DNA from: Owenia fusiformis
Lineage: Eukaryota; Annelida; Polychaeta; Sabellida; Oweniidae
DNA: 64,000 nucleotides
NCBI GenBank assembly: GCA_903813345.2
Contig: CAIIXF020000010.1
Span: 35,453,425-35,517,424 of the forward strand
Direction of reading: 5' to 3'
In this document: piece after piece, positions 33,001 through 48,000 of the stretch
Position numbering within the stretch: position 1 is the stretch's first letter
Layout: each line of letters starts with the position of its first letter
Translations under genes and position numbers: made by a program
The notes under the pieces: model-generated
What the model was told of the DNA's origin: nothing
Databases searched by the model: none
Seen by the model: the letters and a program-made list of their open reading frames with translations, nothing else

Positions 33001-36000
33001 ACTAAGAACCGTTTGGGATCTGTTTACAAACTTCATGAACCTACTAGAACGAGCAGGTCCTCCAGAACTTAGCTAGAGCATGCTAAAAAATTTCTGGTGA
33101 TCGTCAAAACGTTGCCGAATCGGTTTTTAACGGTGTGCGAACTGAATGAACGTAGCTTCAACGTTCTACGATCTGTTTACGAACTTCATTGGCTTTCCCG
33201 GACGGGGAATGTGATTTAGAATTTTGAATGGCGACCATACCGTTCTGTAATCAGGTCACGAAGACCTTCTAGATTAAGGGACGGTTCATACTACGTTACA
33301 CACCGACGTGGTGCGACCTGAACGAACTGCGAATGAGATGGACGTATTGAAGACTGTTTATGAACGAAGTAGCTAATTATTTTAGACATATATCCCGACC
33401 GCAGCCAGATTGAGCCCGTTTACGACATTTTCGTAGGACTGGCAAGAACGGGTAAGAACTAGTTTGGTGTGATAGGGGGGTAAAGCAATGAAAAATCACA
33501 AATCTAAACTCTATAGTTCTAATATCTTCGAACTAGCCGCCATTTATAATTATTCATATTCGTTTTGAAATATTTGAGTACCTTGATGAATGTTTTTCTT
33601 CCTAATGCGTTCATTTATTATCTTCATGAGTTAAGGACGTGGGTAAAATCACGATTTATTTGTATGCTGATTGTGCATTGACAACTTACCATTTACAGAA
33701 CCAGTCGAGTTACCTTTCGGATTATCTCCTGGAAGAAAAATTATTCTTATTTGAAATCATGTCATAAAGAATACTAGATTCAATATAGTTCAGAACCCCG
33801 ATTTAGGGATCTAGATTGAATTGGCATTTTGCATTATACATGTAGGGTCAGTTGAAAATTGTATTAATCTATTCATCTTACAAAACTAAAAATTAATGTA
33901 TGTGGATTATGATTTGACAACTTACCGTCGATGGAATCAGTCGAGTTACCTGGCGAGCTATCTGGAAGAAAAATCATTCTTCTCTGTACATGTAATCATG
34001 TAATAATGTTAACACCAATTATTCATGTTAAATTAATAACTTTAACAAGGATTTAAATATCCTTCGGTCGTTCGGGGTACAGAAAACGTTTCACAGCAAA
34101 AAATGTGAATCAAACCACTGAATCCTGGAGTCAGGATTCATACAGGATTCATATGCACATATGAATCCTGTATGAATCCTGCCTCCAGGATTCATACAGG
34201 ATTCGCTGTTTAAATAGTTTACAAATGAATCCTGCCTTCAGGAATCATACAGGATTCATATGCAATATAGTTTACAAATGAATCCAGCCTTCAGGATTCG
34301 TACAGGATTCATATAGAAGGTAGTTTGCAAATGAATCCTGCCTTCAGGAATCATACAGGATTCATATGCAATATAGTTTACAAATGAATCCAGCCTTCGG
34401 GATTCGTACAGGATTCATATAGAAGGTAGTTTGCAAATGAATCCTGCCTTCAGGAATCATACAGGATTCATATGCAATATAGTTTACAAATGAATCCAGC
34501 CTTCAGGATTCGTACAGGATTCATATAGAAGGTAGTTTGCAAATGAATCCTGTAGCCAGGATTCAAGCAGGATTCATATGCAATATAGTTTACAAATGAA
34601 TCCAGCCTTCAGGAATCATACAGGAATCAAACGAAAATTGGAATTGATGTGTATGTTTCTATTCTAACACTCACATTGGCGTATCGCATATATTACGCCA
34701 AATGCGCACAGGCGTACCAAATGAATTCGAAAAATTTAATAAAAATGTGTAATTATTTAAAAGTTGTTCTGTGTGCTAATTTAAAATACATTGTTTTATT
34801 TATATTGTCTTCCCCGAATGGGTATATAAACTTTAAATATACATGTAGCCATGTTTATTGAAAAAAGGACATTCGGTCCGTTTTATTCTTATTGGTATTA
34901 ACTCGCAAATGTCACTACTGGAAATGGTTTTGTGTGGCCATGGCAGGGCAAGAAGGGCCCCCGAGGGTCAAAAGGGGCCGTTCTGTAAGATAACTTCTTC
35001 GGACGGGAGGTTTTTTACCACAGACTTACAGAAGTGGTGCCGTTAAAAGAGTTTCTTCTTGGAGAAGGTGCCGCCTAAATGAAACAAAGTGCAATGGCCA
35101 TTGAGATCGATGCTGTCCCTGTCAGGAGATAATATCAGGCGATGTATATTTGATGATAAACAAACTTGGTGGGCCATCTTGCCCAATGGTTCTTCTTATC
35201 CTGGGTCTCTTACTCCGCTCCTACGCCCATTTCTCATTTCTTAATGCTAATATAGAATGCGTCACGTGTTATGAAAGATTAGTAGGCCTCAATATTACAA
35301 TTTGAACCCGATTTTGAAGCATCCTTCAAGATCGGTCCTTCACTGCTTTCATAGCAGCTCATGAATGTCACAATGCAATGAATTACTCTTGGGCCGCAGG
35401 GATGATTTTGAAGCACCCCTGTAAGCCTTTAAATTACATTGAAATGATAGGCCCTAGGATACAGTACTGCTTTTGCCGAGAGTCACATCGGCATGTTCCG
35501 ATCGGCGCTCCGATCGGTGTAGTGTCGGCAGTTTGGTCGGCACACCGGTCGGCACTCCGATAGGCATCGCCATCGGGATAGTTCTGCCGATCGGCAAAGT
35601 CATCGGGACGGCATTCCCGTCGGCACAGTATACATCAATGCATCGGAGGATCGAAAAAAACATCGATAAACTCATAATGATATTTCTTGAGAGTTAGATT
35701 ATTAGTTAGAAAGTTATATTCTTGAAACATATTCAATAAAAATAAGTTTATACTGAGAACTAGTTTTAGTAAATAATAACTATTGCCGTCTTAAAAATAT
35801 AGAAATCCTTTTATAGAGCATTCTGTATAATCTATAAAATAATCTTTCAGACGGGCAAATCACAATGAGGACAAATGATTATTTAGTAAGATAAGTCTGC
35901 AATTATGTCTGTATACGTAGATTGTACGTTGAAGTTGGACCGTCGATGATTTTGATTGCGACATTGCGTGCACCTCTCAAACAAATAAGTCAAAGACAAA

Positions 36001-39000
36001 TATATTTGAAATGTTTCCAGGATTGTTATTCGTTTGTTGTAATGCAGATTGACTGATAGACCATTGTAATGGGTTGTGCTTGGGATTCACACAATTATTC
36101 TATGATCATCTCAGGATATATTATATTTGATTTGAAATGCGGATGTTTACATTAAAGATCTTGTTTTCATTTCGTTAAAACAAAACTATTAGATTAGATA
36201 TTAGCGTACCTCAATGGAAAAGAATCAAAAGATACCCCAATTTAACGCGCAGCATGATAATTTGTCATTTTGGAAATTCGTCAATATGACTAAACTACAT
36301 GTAGCCCCCCGGAACTAGCCTTTCCAGTAAAACAAATGCGACAGATATCCAAAGAAAGTTACATTTTATTCTTGATTTCTCGGAATAATTGAAATGATAA
36401 ACATATATAAATTGCAACTATTATTATTTTGCTCTCCAATTATGATTCAACGCCTTCCCTAAATTTTCTATCAGATCATCGATCCAAGACTTCAGCAAAT
36501 ATTTCAATCATATTTTGCGTTTTATCATCTTTTCCAAATGCTATACGCATATGGTACTACAACCACTTACTGACAGTGCTTTATCGTTATTTTTGCAAAT
36601 ATGGATGTTTACACTGCTTGTATCTTATTCTAGGGGGTTTTATATATCCTCACAATGTAATTATATATTTTTCTGTTTTGTAGGTTCCCGTGGGTAAGAT
36701 ACACACATGAACAATACGGCCCATCCTAAAGGGCACAGACCCGTCAGTGGCGTTCTTCAAGTATAGCCCGTGGAGATAGTTTTTGAATCTTGCCTCAAGT
36801 GGTGTGTTAATCCCATATTGGGCTTGAGAAAGGGGTATACACAGCTGCTCGATACAAGTGCAAACTATGAAATAATACCCATACATGCATAATATAACAA
36901 TAGATAAATGTTTGGCATGCATTGCGTTTCTGTTTAATTGTTAAATTATTTCATAATTTATAATAAGCAGATAAGTTGCTTTTTAGGTATTTAGCGACAT
37001 TAAGGACTGAGAACCCAGAGTCACACATTTCCTCGGATATTCCTCCATATTAAGCAGATATACCTGTTTGCATGTTTTAATTTTGATTTGATTTGATTGT
37101 TTGAATTGCATGAATTGATAAAGTCTTTCAAATGTCACCAGTCTTTGGGGGGGGGGGTGAGATTTCCTGTAGGAATTAAAATTAAAATAAGATTTATTAC
37201 GATCTGTTTTGTTTGCATCATTGTATAACGTTGATAAAAGACAAGGGCAGCATTGGAATTACAAAATTGTGCGATTCCCTACCTCCCATTCATAGATTTA
37301 GTCTCTGGTCATGGTATTCAAAATTATATTTGTTCTGTCATTCTGATTTCCCGTGTCGGGACATTCTGATCTATCGGAGTCTCACTTTATCTAACCCTTT
37401 GATATGCCAAAGGATACTTGCTGTAGATCACACAATGGTGTCGGGAGATTAAACCAGTCAATGTTCCGATCGTCGCAATATTCGATACATCGAAAGATTT
37501 CACGGATTCATACAATTCCATGCATACTGTATATTCAGCACAGTATGCATGTACATTCCATATATCCTTCCAATAATAATTGCTGCATGTACATGAACTG
37601 GTGAAACCTCTCGGTGCATCGAATGTTGTGACGATCGGAACATTTTACTGGTTTAATCGGCACTGGAAATCAGAATGACAGGGGAATCGGGGACAAAATG
37701 ATTTTTATAAGAGATACAATTTTGAATGTGACGAGAATAATTAAACCTTAATTGTAATAATTAGATTTCAAACACATGAGATACGATGATATGACAGAGT
37801 CCATGCGTTCTGAGCCTAATGTGACTGGCAAATAAAAACAGCCCGGAAATTTTTGAATTCCGAGGTTGTATAGTAAACTTTCTCACTTAATTCAAATAGA
37901 ATTATCTATCGCATCTGTTTTCCTATACGATTCCGGATCACGAATGAGGGGAATTTTCATACTTTATCATTCCGTTCTTAATATATTGTATAATATATTT
38001 GTATTCTGTTTTACGGGTTCCCCTTGAAATTGGTTACAACAACACGGCAATTTATCGTATTATCTGTAAAATGATTGGTCAGTTATCGTGCTGTACAAAC
38101 CTGTATTGCTACTGAGATTGTCCCCGTTGAGCATCTCCGTCGTTATACAGCAAATATTGGTACGGAGGGGCATTCTCAGTAGCAATACAGAGGATCACAC
38201 GATAAAAACGTTATAGAATGATTTGAAGTGCAATACAGGATATATTCTGTCTCGATATTCTCGATATTCGGAATTTCTCGAGCAGAATATCCTGTATTGC
38301 ACTTCAAATCATTCAATCACTTATAATATCACAGTTTAATGAGTCGTCAATAATTTAACACGGCGGTCTTTATTTTATAGTTTATGAAAATTGCCTCAAG
38401 TACAATCATGGGCTTTCAACTAGATGGTACAATGTCAAAATCTTATGATGATTTCTTCCGACCTATGTTTACTAACAAGAGAGGGGTACGCAGTTGCTTG
38501 AAGCAAGCATAATTTATGAAAAATCCATAGTCCGATAATTAATTAATTGGCACGAATCTGTTAATTGTTTTTGTTATTGTTACTTTTTCTAGACGGATTT
38601 TCAGGTATTATCTGCATTTAGATGGCTGATTATAAGGCATGAACATTTTTTCCAGTGTTAATTGTTATTGTTATTACTTAGGCAGGATCGCCAATAGAAT
38701 TGCATGCTTTGTTTTGTTTTGATAGTTAGTTAAGAACTTTTGCCAGGTGAAGTATTCAATCCATCTACGCAAACGTGCATGTACTTTAGTAACATTAATT
38801 TCTAGGGCTTCAAAGTAATTTCCACCTCCTCCGGTATTATTTCTGTGGGAAAGGGTTTTCAAAAATAATTTTAATCTTTTGAGACCTTTAGGGGTATAGG
38901 ATATAGGATCAAGTCACATCTCATACTTGAGTGGGTTTGGGGTAGATATCACCCGGGAATATATATCGTATCTGAGGAGCGGGCAGGATATATTGTATAT

Positions 39001-42000
39001 GTCCCGCTCCAGGCCAAATGCGGGCAGATATAATATATCCATCCCGCTCCCGGGAATTTTTCAAAAGTTTAAATATCAAAAGTTTTAATTTTTTAATTTT
39101 AAAATTTAATTTTTTTAAGTTTAAATGTTACAATTTCATTGTATTGAACAAAAAGAATATTACGAAAACGTTAAATATAAATATCTTGTCATTTGAAAAA
39201 GGTGGAAAAGGTTATATCTACCCTAAACCCACTCAAGTATGAGATACACCAGTTATGCACGGTCGGTTTGGATACATGGAATATTCCTTGGGATATTCCC
39301 TGTATCCAAAACCTCCCAGTGCATAACCCCTATGTATTTAGTTTTTTTTCCTGAAGGTTAAGAAAATAAAAATTCAAACATAGAAAGGCAAAGACGTGAA
39401 AATGTGGGAAAGTTTTAATATTTAATTTATGCGTTTCTTTCATTCAAATGGCGACCCTAGAATATAATTGCAATCGACCTCCATGGCATTTGACAAAGTC
39501 AGACCTGTAGTCAGAGAAGGGGGGGGGACGCCTTTCTCCAAAGTTTATTTAAAATCGTGCAGTTTTTCATGATTGTGAGCTCTTTTAACTTAAGTGATGA
39601 CCAAAGTTGTTTAATGTGGACCCCCTGCCTCCATCACTCTGGAAAATGGCTACGGGCCTGAAAGGGCAAATATTGTCATTGATTTCTCGAGAGCTCATGA
39701 TACACTCAATCCACAAGGTGAGTCTGAAGGTGAAAACCTAGAAGATCTCTGTAATCAAAGGCTGAGACGATATTTTCTATAATCAGAGTCCTAGACGACT
39801 TCTGCTGTAATCAGAGTCCTGGGTGATCTTTAGACTTCACTGTAATCAAAGTAGACAAACATCCGCTGAACAGGGAAATTGATGGATTAGTGAATAATCT
39901 TTTGTTTGTTTTTTAAATAATACTTATTGTTTTGACAAATATAAAACTTTTGTTTCCGATTGTAATACAAGTGTATGTATCAAATCCATCATGTGAAGCA
40001 ATCCCTAAAAGCAGAACAAGACAACCACAATAACCACCTTGTTCTAAGGGTATTACTACTAGTTTAGAAGTCTTATATTTTACTATCTGAGAAATAGCGG
40101 GCCATAGTGCAATGCCCAGTCGTCGTGGTGTTTCAAAATGAATATCAACATTCAGCATTGAACACACTGAAAAACTAGACATTTGGCCTTCGGCCCTTGG
40201 GCGGTCCAATAATCCCCTATCACACTACCCTACCCCCATACTCTAGCCTGTATTTTTTCATAGGAACAAGCTGCAGTGAAGATGCAAATGGAGAGGTATT
40301 CTCTATCTTTGTCTATGGGATTTCCTGGTAATAATAAAATGCAAACTGCTTGATGAATATATTTGATATATACAAGTAGTAATTCGATTGTATCCCTTCA
40401 GAAATATGGAAATGATCAAAAGTCCTCAATTTGCAACTTTACTGCAGCCTGTATTCTTTTTAAAGAAATACGGGCTACGGTTTGTGGACAGAGTAGTGTG
40501 ACTGTGGTACCCGCTGAAATGAGTTTATTGGCATATTCTTCAATAGCATCCTACATTATACTGTAAAGCAGGAAGGCGTGAATGAAAACATAATTATTTT
40601 TGATCATTTGACTCGGGGACTGAAATGTTGCATTGAAGTTACAGCTACATGTTGAGTGTTAGATATTTGTAAATCATATAAAGATTGGTATAGTAAAATG
40701 TACATGATACTTTTAACCCCACAATTTCGTGGAGAGGAGAACATTACAAGAGTCCGATCATCTCTTTAAAACCAAAACTTGTTCCATAACAATTCATCGT
40801 TGGTGCCATTTGGAATCTGAATTTTGTTCTGTCAATCATCGGCAAAGCAGGTCTCAGTGCGTCTTGGGTAGAATTCTTTGGAAGGTCAGGCCCGCCAGGA
40901 ATACCAAGGAGGCCACTTTTTGAAAAATTCCAGGGGTCACATTTAACAATGACAACTTTCGCCCAAGTTCACTGCTCAAAATGTAGAAAAACTGACTATG
41001 GGCCTGAATCTCAACCCCCATTTAATTCCATTACTGACATTCTTCAATTTTATGATGCAATAAAATATTGCATGAAATTATTTTGTAATGATAGGGTGGT
41101 TTATATCATAATTTAATATCCAATTTTCTCTCTTCACAAAACGTTCAATACATGTTTCATTACAAGAATCAATACTGAGTATTGAATCATAAATAGCTCT
41201 GACATGTTGAGTAAGATTAATCTTGTCTTCCCAGATGCATGTAAGCTGGACAATGGACAGTCATGAATTAAAACAAGGACGTCTTTGAATAAAACAAATA
41301 TTTCATTTATTTTCGGTTAATACCCAGGCCCGTAGCCAGGATTTGCCAGGGGGGGGGATTCGTGGAACACTAGTATCACTTGTGAAAGATGTACAGGTAT
41401 TCACCACAATAGAGTGAATTATTTGCTAAATATTCATAAGAAATAAACATCTGGAGCGGCAGCAGTGTAACATTTTTATATCAAAATTAATAAAAGAGCA
41501 TGCAATAAACTGTAAGAATATAAGCTTATATTATGTAACATGCAAAAACAATAAATCTATTTCAATATTGCTAATATAGAGCTTTTTGTCTTCGAAATTG
41601 TCACGATCGCCGCCAACTGTAAAAAAACAATAGAGAGGTTATGCTACACGTTCTTTAGCTGAACGCGTAAACTCATTTTTCCCTGCGGTATATCTCTCAA
41701 AGTTATCTTTAAATTTGACTAGTTTAGTATAAAGATCTTAGGTAAGTTGTTATTATTATAAACCGTTGGATGGGGGAACAATGTTGCTTAGGGTCACATA
41801 TTACACGTTCAAATTTTGCTAAATGCATGTAGCTGAATCTCTCTTATATCTGGAATATAACGCAAACCCTTAATTAATTAACTTTCAAATATAAACAGTG
41901 AAACAAGTAACTGCAAATTAACATGATGTAGGAAAGCCAGGTAACCCACTGACTCTTGGGATTCGAAAGTCAGTTGTGGTTGCAAACGGTCGAATGCATT

Positions 42001-45000
42001 CATTGAATTAATTATAACCAAATATTTTTTCAGAACTTCAACGAATGCGTCGAATCCCATTGAATGAACTCCTATCTGTAGTGAAGGCTTGCACCAACCC
42101 CTTCGGCCTTGCCTCTCTTCCTGCTATCCCTCTCTCCCATCTCGCTATCCTGTAAAAATGAATATTATTTTAAACAGACGAATTTCATGTACATTGTATT
42201 AATTGATGCATCATGATTATTCAATTGTAGAATGAATTAAATATTATTTACAATTATTTTGAATACCAAACTAAACCCTTTTATGTCATTCTGATACTCA
42301 TAGCATCTTTCTGTTTCACCTGAAACATGCTGAGCAGACATGGGATGTCATGGTTTATCATGATGCTTTTATGTAGGCTATTAATTATAGTTAATATATG
42401 GTATGTTTATGCGAATTCCAATTGGACTAATATAAAGGGGTATTGTTTCATTATGTGCCAGTGAACTTGAGAAAGTCCGACATACTCATTGCTTCCAACC
42501 CAAAACTTAAAATGGGAAGTAATCAAGATCCCAAGAACACGATCGGTACTTAAACAATACGCTTGTAAAATCCCGGCGATCGAAATGCAATCAAACTTTC
42601 GCAATCAGGTGCCTAATTAGTCTTTTGATCTCTGAAGTTTTACTGAACTTTTCAATGAACTCGTGAGAAGCAAACGCAATCATCACAACCTCAAATAAAC
42701 ATGTTTCTTGTAAATCTAAAATAGAGTAAACCCCAGGGAAAATATCGCGTGGTAATTTGATTATTTTATAGGAATTTGGCATATTTCAATTTTGAAATAA
42801 CAAAAGTCAGTCTCGGAAGAATTCACCAAGCATTCCCTACTTCGATGCGTTTTTTGGGAGGGTCGTTTAGCGCCGATACGACTTCATGATTAGAGTTGTG
42901 CTTTATTCGTTTTTATGAAATATGTACGTCACAAGTGACACTTTGATGAATTATTTTTTGGTTTACAATGCATATTTAGCTTTTCCCTCTAAAAGTTTAA
43001 AATCCATCTTTATACTTTTCTTAGATTGATTCAATAAAATTAACATTGGATCCCAGACAGTTATTGAATTCTCAGACATTTGATTAGTCTAGATATTTGT
43101 ACTTCCTTTGACCAGTGGCTGGTGTGACTGAACTTCAAATCTAGTCTGTTTCATTTTTATGTAAATTGAAAGGAATAAAGTTTTATCTTAAGTGTTTTAA
43201 CAATCTTAACGTTTGGCGTGCAGCACAACTTAATACACAATCAAAGGACAGAATACAGAAATAAGAACATGTCTTTTATTTGTTATTCAAGCTCGAGCAA
43301 TATCCCCGTTATAAAACCAAAATATGGTCCTTGGTCATCGCAGAAATGGTCTTGCAACAAACCTATATGTGCCCGCTTGTCTCTGTAACTTAATAAATAA
43401 AAAGTTATACTAAATATAAAATACGATTCTGAATAAAAACTTTAAGAACGTGGTTTGCGTTATTTATTTATACGAACTCGCTCGTCTTTTGGACTTTATA
43501 AATGAGTATGGAAATACACAAAGCCAAGTGGCCATGAGCTTAATAATTATTAGTAATATTGAATTATTGTACATGTACGAGGGGTGATCCAAAAGTCTTG
43601 GACGCCCTGCTCTAATTTTGTTGGTTTTTGATAAAATTACTTTAAACTTTCCAATAATAAAGGCCAACAACCAAACTACTTTGTGTATTAATTTCATGGA
43701 GAAATTATATATTTTGTACAGTTTTCTAGATAGTTTTTAATACAGGGACCCTGCCACCCGGAACGGTATTCGCACATGGCAACTTTCAGCCTTGAATGTT
43801 ACCGCCATTTCACTTGTTTCACAAGTCTTGACCACTATATTTCTTTGAATTTTGAATGTTAAACCATGTTAGTTTACTTCCTTTGTTACTAGGAAACCAT
43901 TTAATTGTGTTGTAATTATAATGTCACATATGACAAAGGCCGCACATGTCAAATTCTAAGAAAATGCCATCAGACAAGCAACCCTCATTCTGGTATCATT
44001 TTTGCTGCAAGATGGCTGCTGAAATGCAGAACACAAAAAAATCAAAGTGGAACAAAGAATACTTCAAGATATTTTCACAATTATTGACCTTGAGCAGCTA
44101 CCATATGCACGATACAGTCTATCTATAGCTCCATGTGATTTTCTTCCTTTTCTCCAAGTTGAAAAGATGGTTGAAAGAAAATGTTTTTTACTCATTGAAT
44201 GAGGTTTAGAGTAGAACTCCAGCAGCATTTGTATCACATAAGCACTGACGGTTTCATAAATGTCTTCCATTCATTGGTAAAGTGGTATGAAAAATGTGTT
44301 CAAATTCGCGGAAAATATGTTGAAAAGTAGGTCTTAATATGTGAAGATGATGATGGCAGATGACACTCAGGTTGAAAATCGAAAATTCTCTCATATCATG
44401 GCTGGTGTTAGGTTGTGCACCTGCACCTAAAGTATTTGCCATATTATAAGAGTTGTGACGTGATTTGCTATATTCAAATACCGTTCCGGGTGGCAGGGAC
44501 CCGGTATTAAAAGATATGTAGAAAAGTAGCAAAAATATATTATTTTCTGTTGAAACTTATACATAAAGTTGTTAAGATGATGATATTTATTGTCTGAAAG
44601 TTTCATGTAATTATATCAAAAAATAGCAAATTTAGAGCGGGGCGTCCAAGACTTTTGGATCACCCCTCGTATTGCTTTCCTGGGTACTCTAATAATAAAA
44701 TTATACGTTCCCAAATAAAAAAAAATAGAAGAAGAATCTAGATAACAATTCAATAAACAATATCAAGTTTAAAATCCGAAAATACGCGCGGGCCGTAAAC
44801 GTTTCTGAATTTAATAACAAAGTACATGTGACTGTGTAATTATATCCATTGATGTTGTAAATTATTACTACATGTATGTTTAAGCCATCTTGCTTCATCA
44901 AGCTTCGGACCTATCCTAAAACGTAGTGATTGAGCGTGGGAACTGACGATGGGTTGAGCAGAGACATATAAAACTGGTTTATGTCTCTGATCGATGATTT

Positions 45001-48000
45001 AAGCATAAAATTATATAAGACCTAGAATGAAGATAAGACAAAGATCGCATTATGCAAAACAATTAATTTAGCTTTTAATTATTGATCTGTGTTATACGAT
45101 CGACCAGTGCCGATGGTATTATCATTACATTATGTATGTGCCGACCGAGGTGCCGATGGAGCAATAGCATGGGCATGTCGATAGGTGTGCCGATCGGTAT
45201 ACCCATCGCCCATCGGAATACCCATCGGAATGCCGATCGGAATGCCCATCGGCGGCCCATCGGTGTGCCGATCGCGCGCTTAGTTACAAAACAAATGTTC
45301 AAGCTTCATTATCAAACAGATTTAAAATACTAGAGTTCTGCTTAAACGCAACAACTGATTAGGACAAAAACTGAAAAACAATATGGCTATCTTTAAATTA
45401 AATTAAAAATAGATTGTGTCATGCAAGACTCGCCATTTGAATAATTTACAAAATGAATTCAGCCTTCAGGAATCATGCGGGATTTATGCACAAGGTAGCT
45501 TCTCAAATAATTACACATTTTTATTAAATTTTCGATTTCATTTGGTACGCCTGTGCGCATTTGGCGTAATATATGCGACACGCCAATGATAACTGTTAAA
45601 ACAAAAACATGCACATCAATTTCCGTTTAAATCCTGTACGAATCCTGAAGGCTGGATTCATTTGTAAACTATATTATATATGAATCCTGCTTGGATCCTG
45701 GCTACAGGATCTATTTGCAAACTACCTTCTATATGAATCCTGTATGAATCCTGAAGGCTGGATTCATTTGTAAACTATATTGCATATGAATCCTGTATGG
45801 TTCCTGAAGGCTGGATTCATTTGTAAACTATATTGCATATGAATCCTGTATGATTCCTGAAGGCTGGATTCATTTGTAAACTATATTGCATATGAATCCT
45901 GTATGATTCCTGAAGGCAGGATTCATTTGTAAACTATATTGCATATGAATCCTGTATGATTCCTGGAGGCTGGATTCATTTGTAAACTATATTGCATATG
46001 AATCCTGTATGATTCCTGAAGGCAGGATTCATTTGTAAACTATTTAAACAGCGAATCCTGTATGAATCCTAGAGGCAGGATTCATACAGGATTCATATGT
46101 GCATATGAATCCTGTATGAATCCTGGCTCCAGGATTCAGTGGTTTGATTCACATTTTTTGCTGTGTTTGTGACTAGCCATGCGGGGTGTATTCAACAATA
46201 TTTCCCCTGCTTTTCGGTCTATCTTTCTTAAATTCAGAACCCCAATTTAGGTGTCTTGACTGAAGTGGCATTTTGGGCCAAAAAAACAATACCCAACTTT
46301 AAAGATGAATATCATACAATATATGTTAAGCTATGCCTTGTATTACATATCATTTTAAAGGTAAATCATTTCCTAACAATATGACACCATCCGATTGAAA
46401 AACTTTTGTTTTCTTGTGGAGTGAGAGCCTAAAATTGACACCGGGTGTGTCATGAGGGACCAACAATTATTGACTGCGGATTTCAAAATGGTGAAAAATG
46501 GAGGGAAATTTGAATTTGGGCACCATCAAAAGAGGTACATTAATACAAGTTTAGTGCAAAATTCACCCATAATACTTATATCTTTTCATTTAACTATCAT
46601 TTGTTTATTTTCATTTTTAGATTAACAAAGATAACCATTTCAGTTATGAACAAGTAGCTAAATGATGGTATCATATCTTTTAATTTCAGAGGCCCTGGAC
46701 CAAAATGAGACAATATGCCCAAATTAAGTGATTAAGATGAAGCTCTTATAAAAATCTTAAAGAAGAAAAGAACTATATGGCAAAAAAGAATATTAAATGA
46801 ATTCCCCAGAAGGAACCTCAAACCTGGCACATCATGATTGATTAATACTGTTATTTCTTATAATATTTCTTATAATATATCACCTTACCATGATTAATGC
46901 TGTTATTTCTTATAATATATCACCTTACCATGATTAATACTGTTAGTTCCTATAATATATCACCTTACCATGATTAATACTGTTAATTCTTATACTAAAT
47001 CACCGTACCATGATTAATACTGTTATTTCTTATAATATAACACCTTACCTTGATTGATTAATACTGTTATTTCTTATAATATAACACCTTACCATGATTG
47101 ATTAATACTGTTATTTCTTATAATACCATGATTGATTAATACTGTTATTTCTTATAATATAACACCTTACCTTGATTGATTAATACTGTTATATCTTATA
47201 ATATAACACCTTACCATGATTGATTAATACTGTTATTTATTATAATATAACACCTTACCATGATTGATTAATACTGTTATTTATTATAATATAACACCTT
47301 ACCATGATTGATTAATACTGTTATTTATTATAATATAACACCTTACCATGATTGATTAATACTGTTATTTCTTATAATATAACACCTTACCTTGATTGAT
47401 TAATACTGTTATTTCTTATAATATAACACCTTACCATGATTGATTAATACTGTTATTTATTATAATATAACACCTTACCTTGATTGATTAATACTGTTAT
47501 TTCTTATAATATAACACCTTACCATGATTGATTAATACTGTTATTTATTATAATATAACACCTTACCTTGATTGATTAATACTGTTATTTCTTATAATAT
47601 AACACCTTACCATGATTGATTAATACTGTTATTTATTATAATATAACACCTTACCATGATTGATTAATACTGTTATTTCTGTAGGATTGTTTCCATCGCT
47701 TACGTCAATCGTCAAATTATATGGTTTATCCGATCCGTTTAAGGCTGAAACAAGTATATACTCGCGTTATAAAAACAATGGCAAACTAAAGGATATGCGT
47801 CAATGTCCACTTAAGTCCCTACTGAATTCGCTTCGATCATATTCAGTCTCGGAGAGGAATCTTTTGAGAATGTCCTTTGTGGATATTTGAATATATTTCA
47901 ATTCACACTTTTAAAAAGAAGGCATCTTGCCTGGTTTTTATGTTCCACTTTAGAACATTCTCCAATTAAACAAAAACCTAATTCAAGTACATTTACCGAT

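Noticed and set aside
41560-41640. Strong acceptor followed by a short minus-strand frame ending in a stop
   Set aside because: Could be a terminal exon by phase, but it encodes nothing recognisable and does not fit the exon order of the cadherin/EGF gene.
42080-42160. Charged minus-strand peptide after an AG
   Set aside because: Purine-rich simple sequence without a downstream donor; no domain.
46833-47682. CRISPR-like array appearance
   Set aside because: Units are contiguous tandem repeats without unique spacers, in a eukaryotic gene context.
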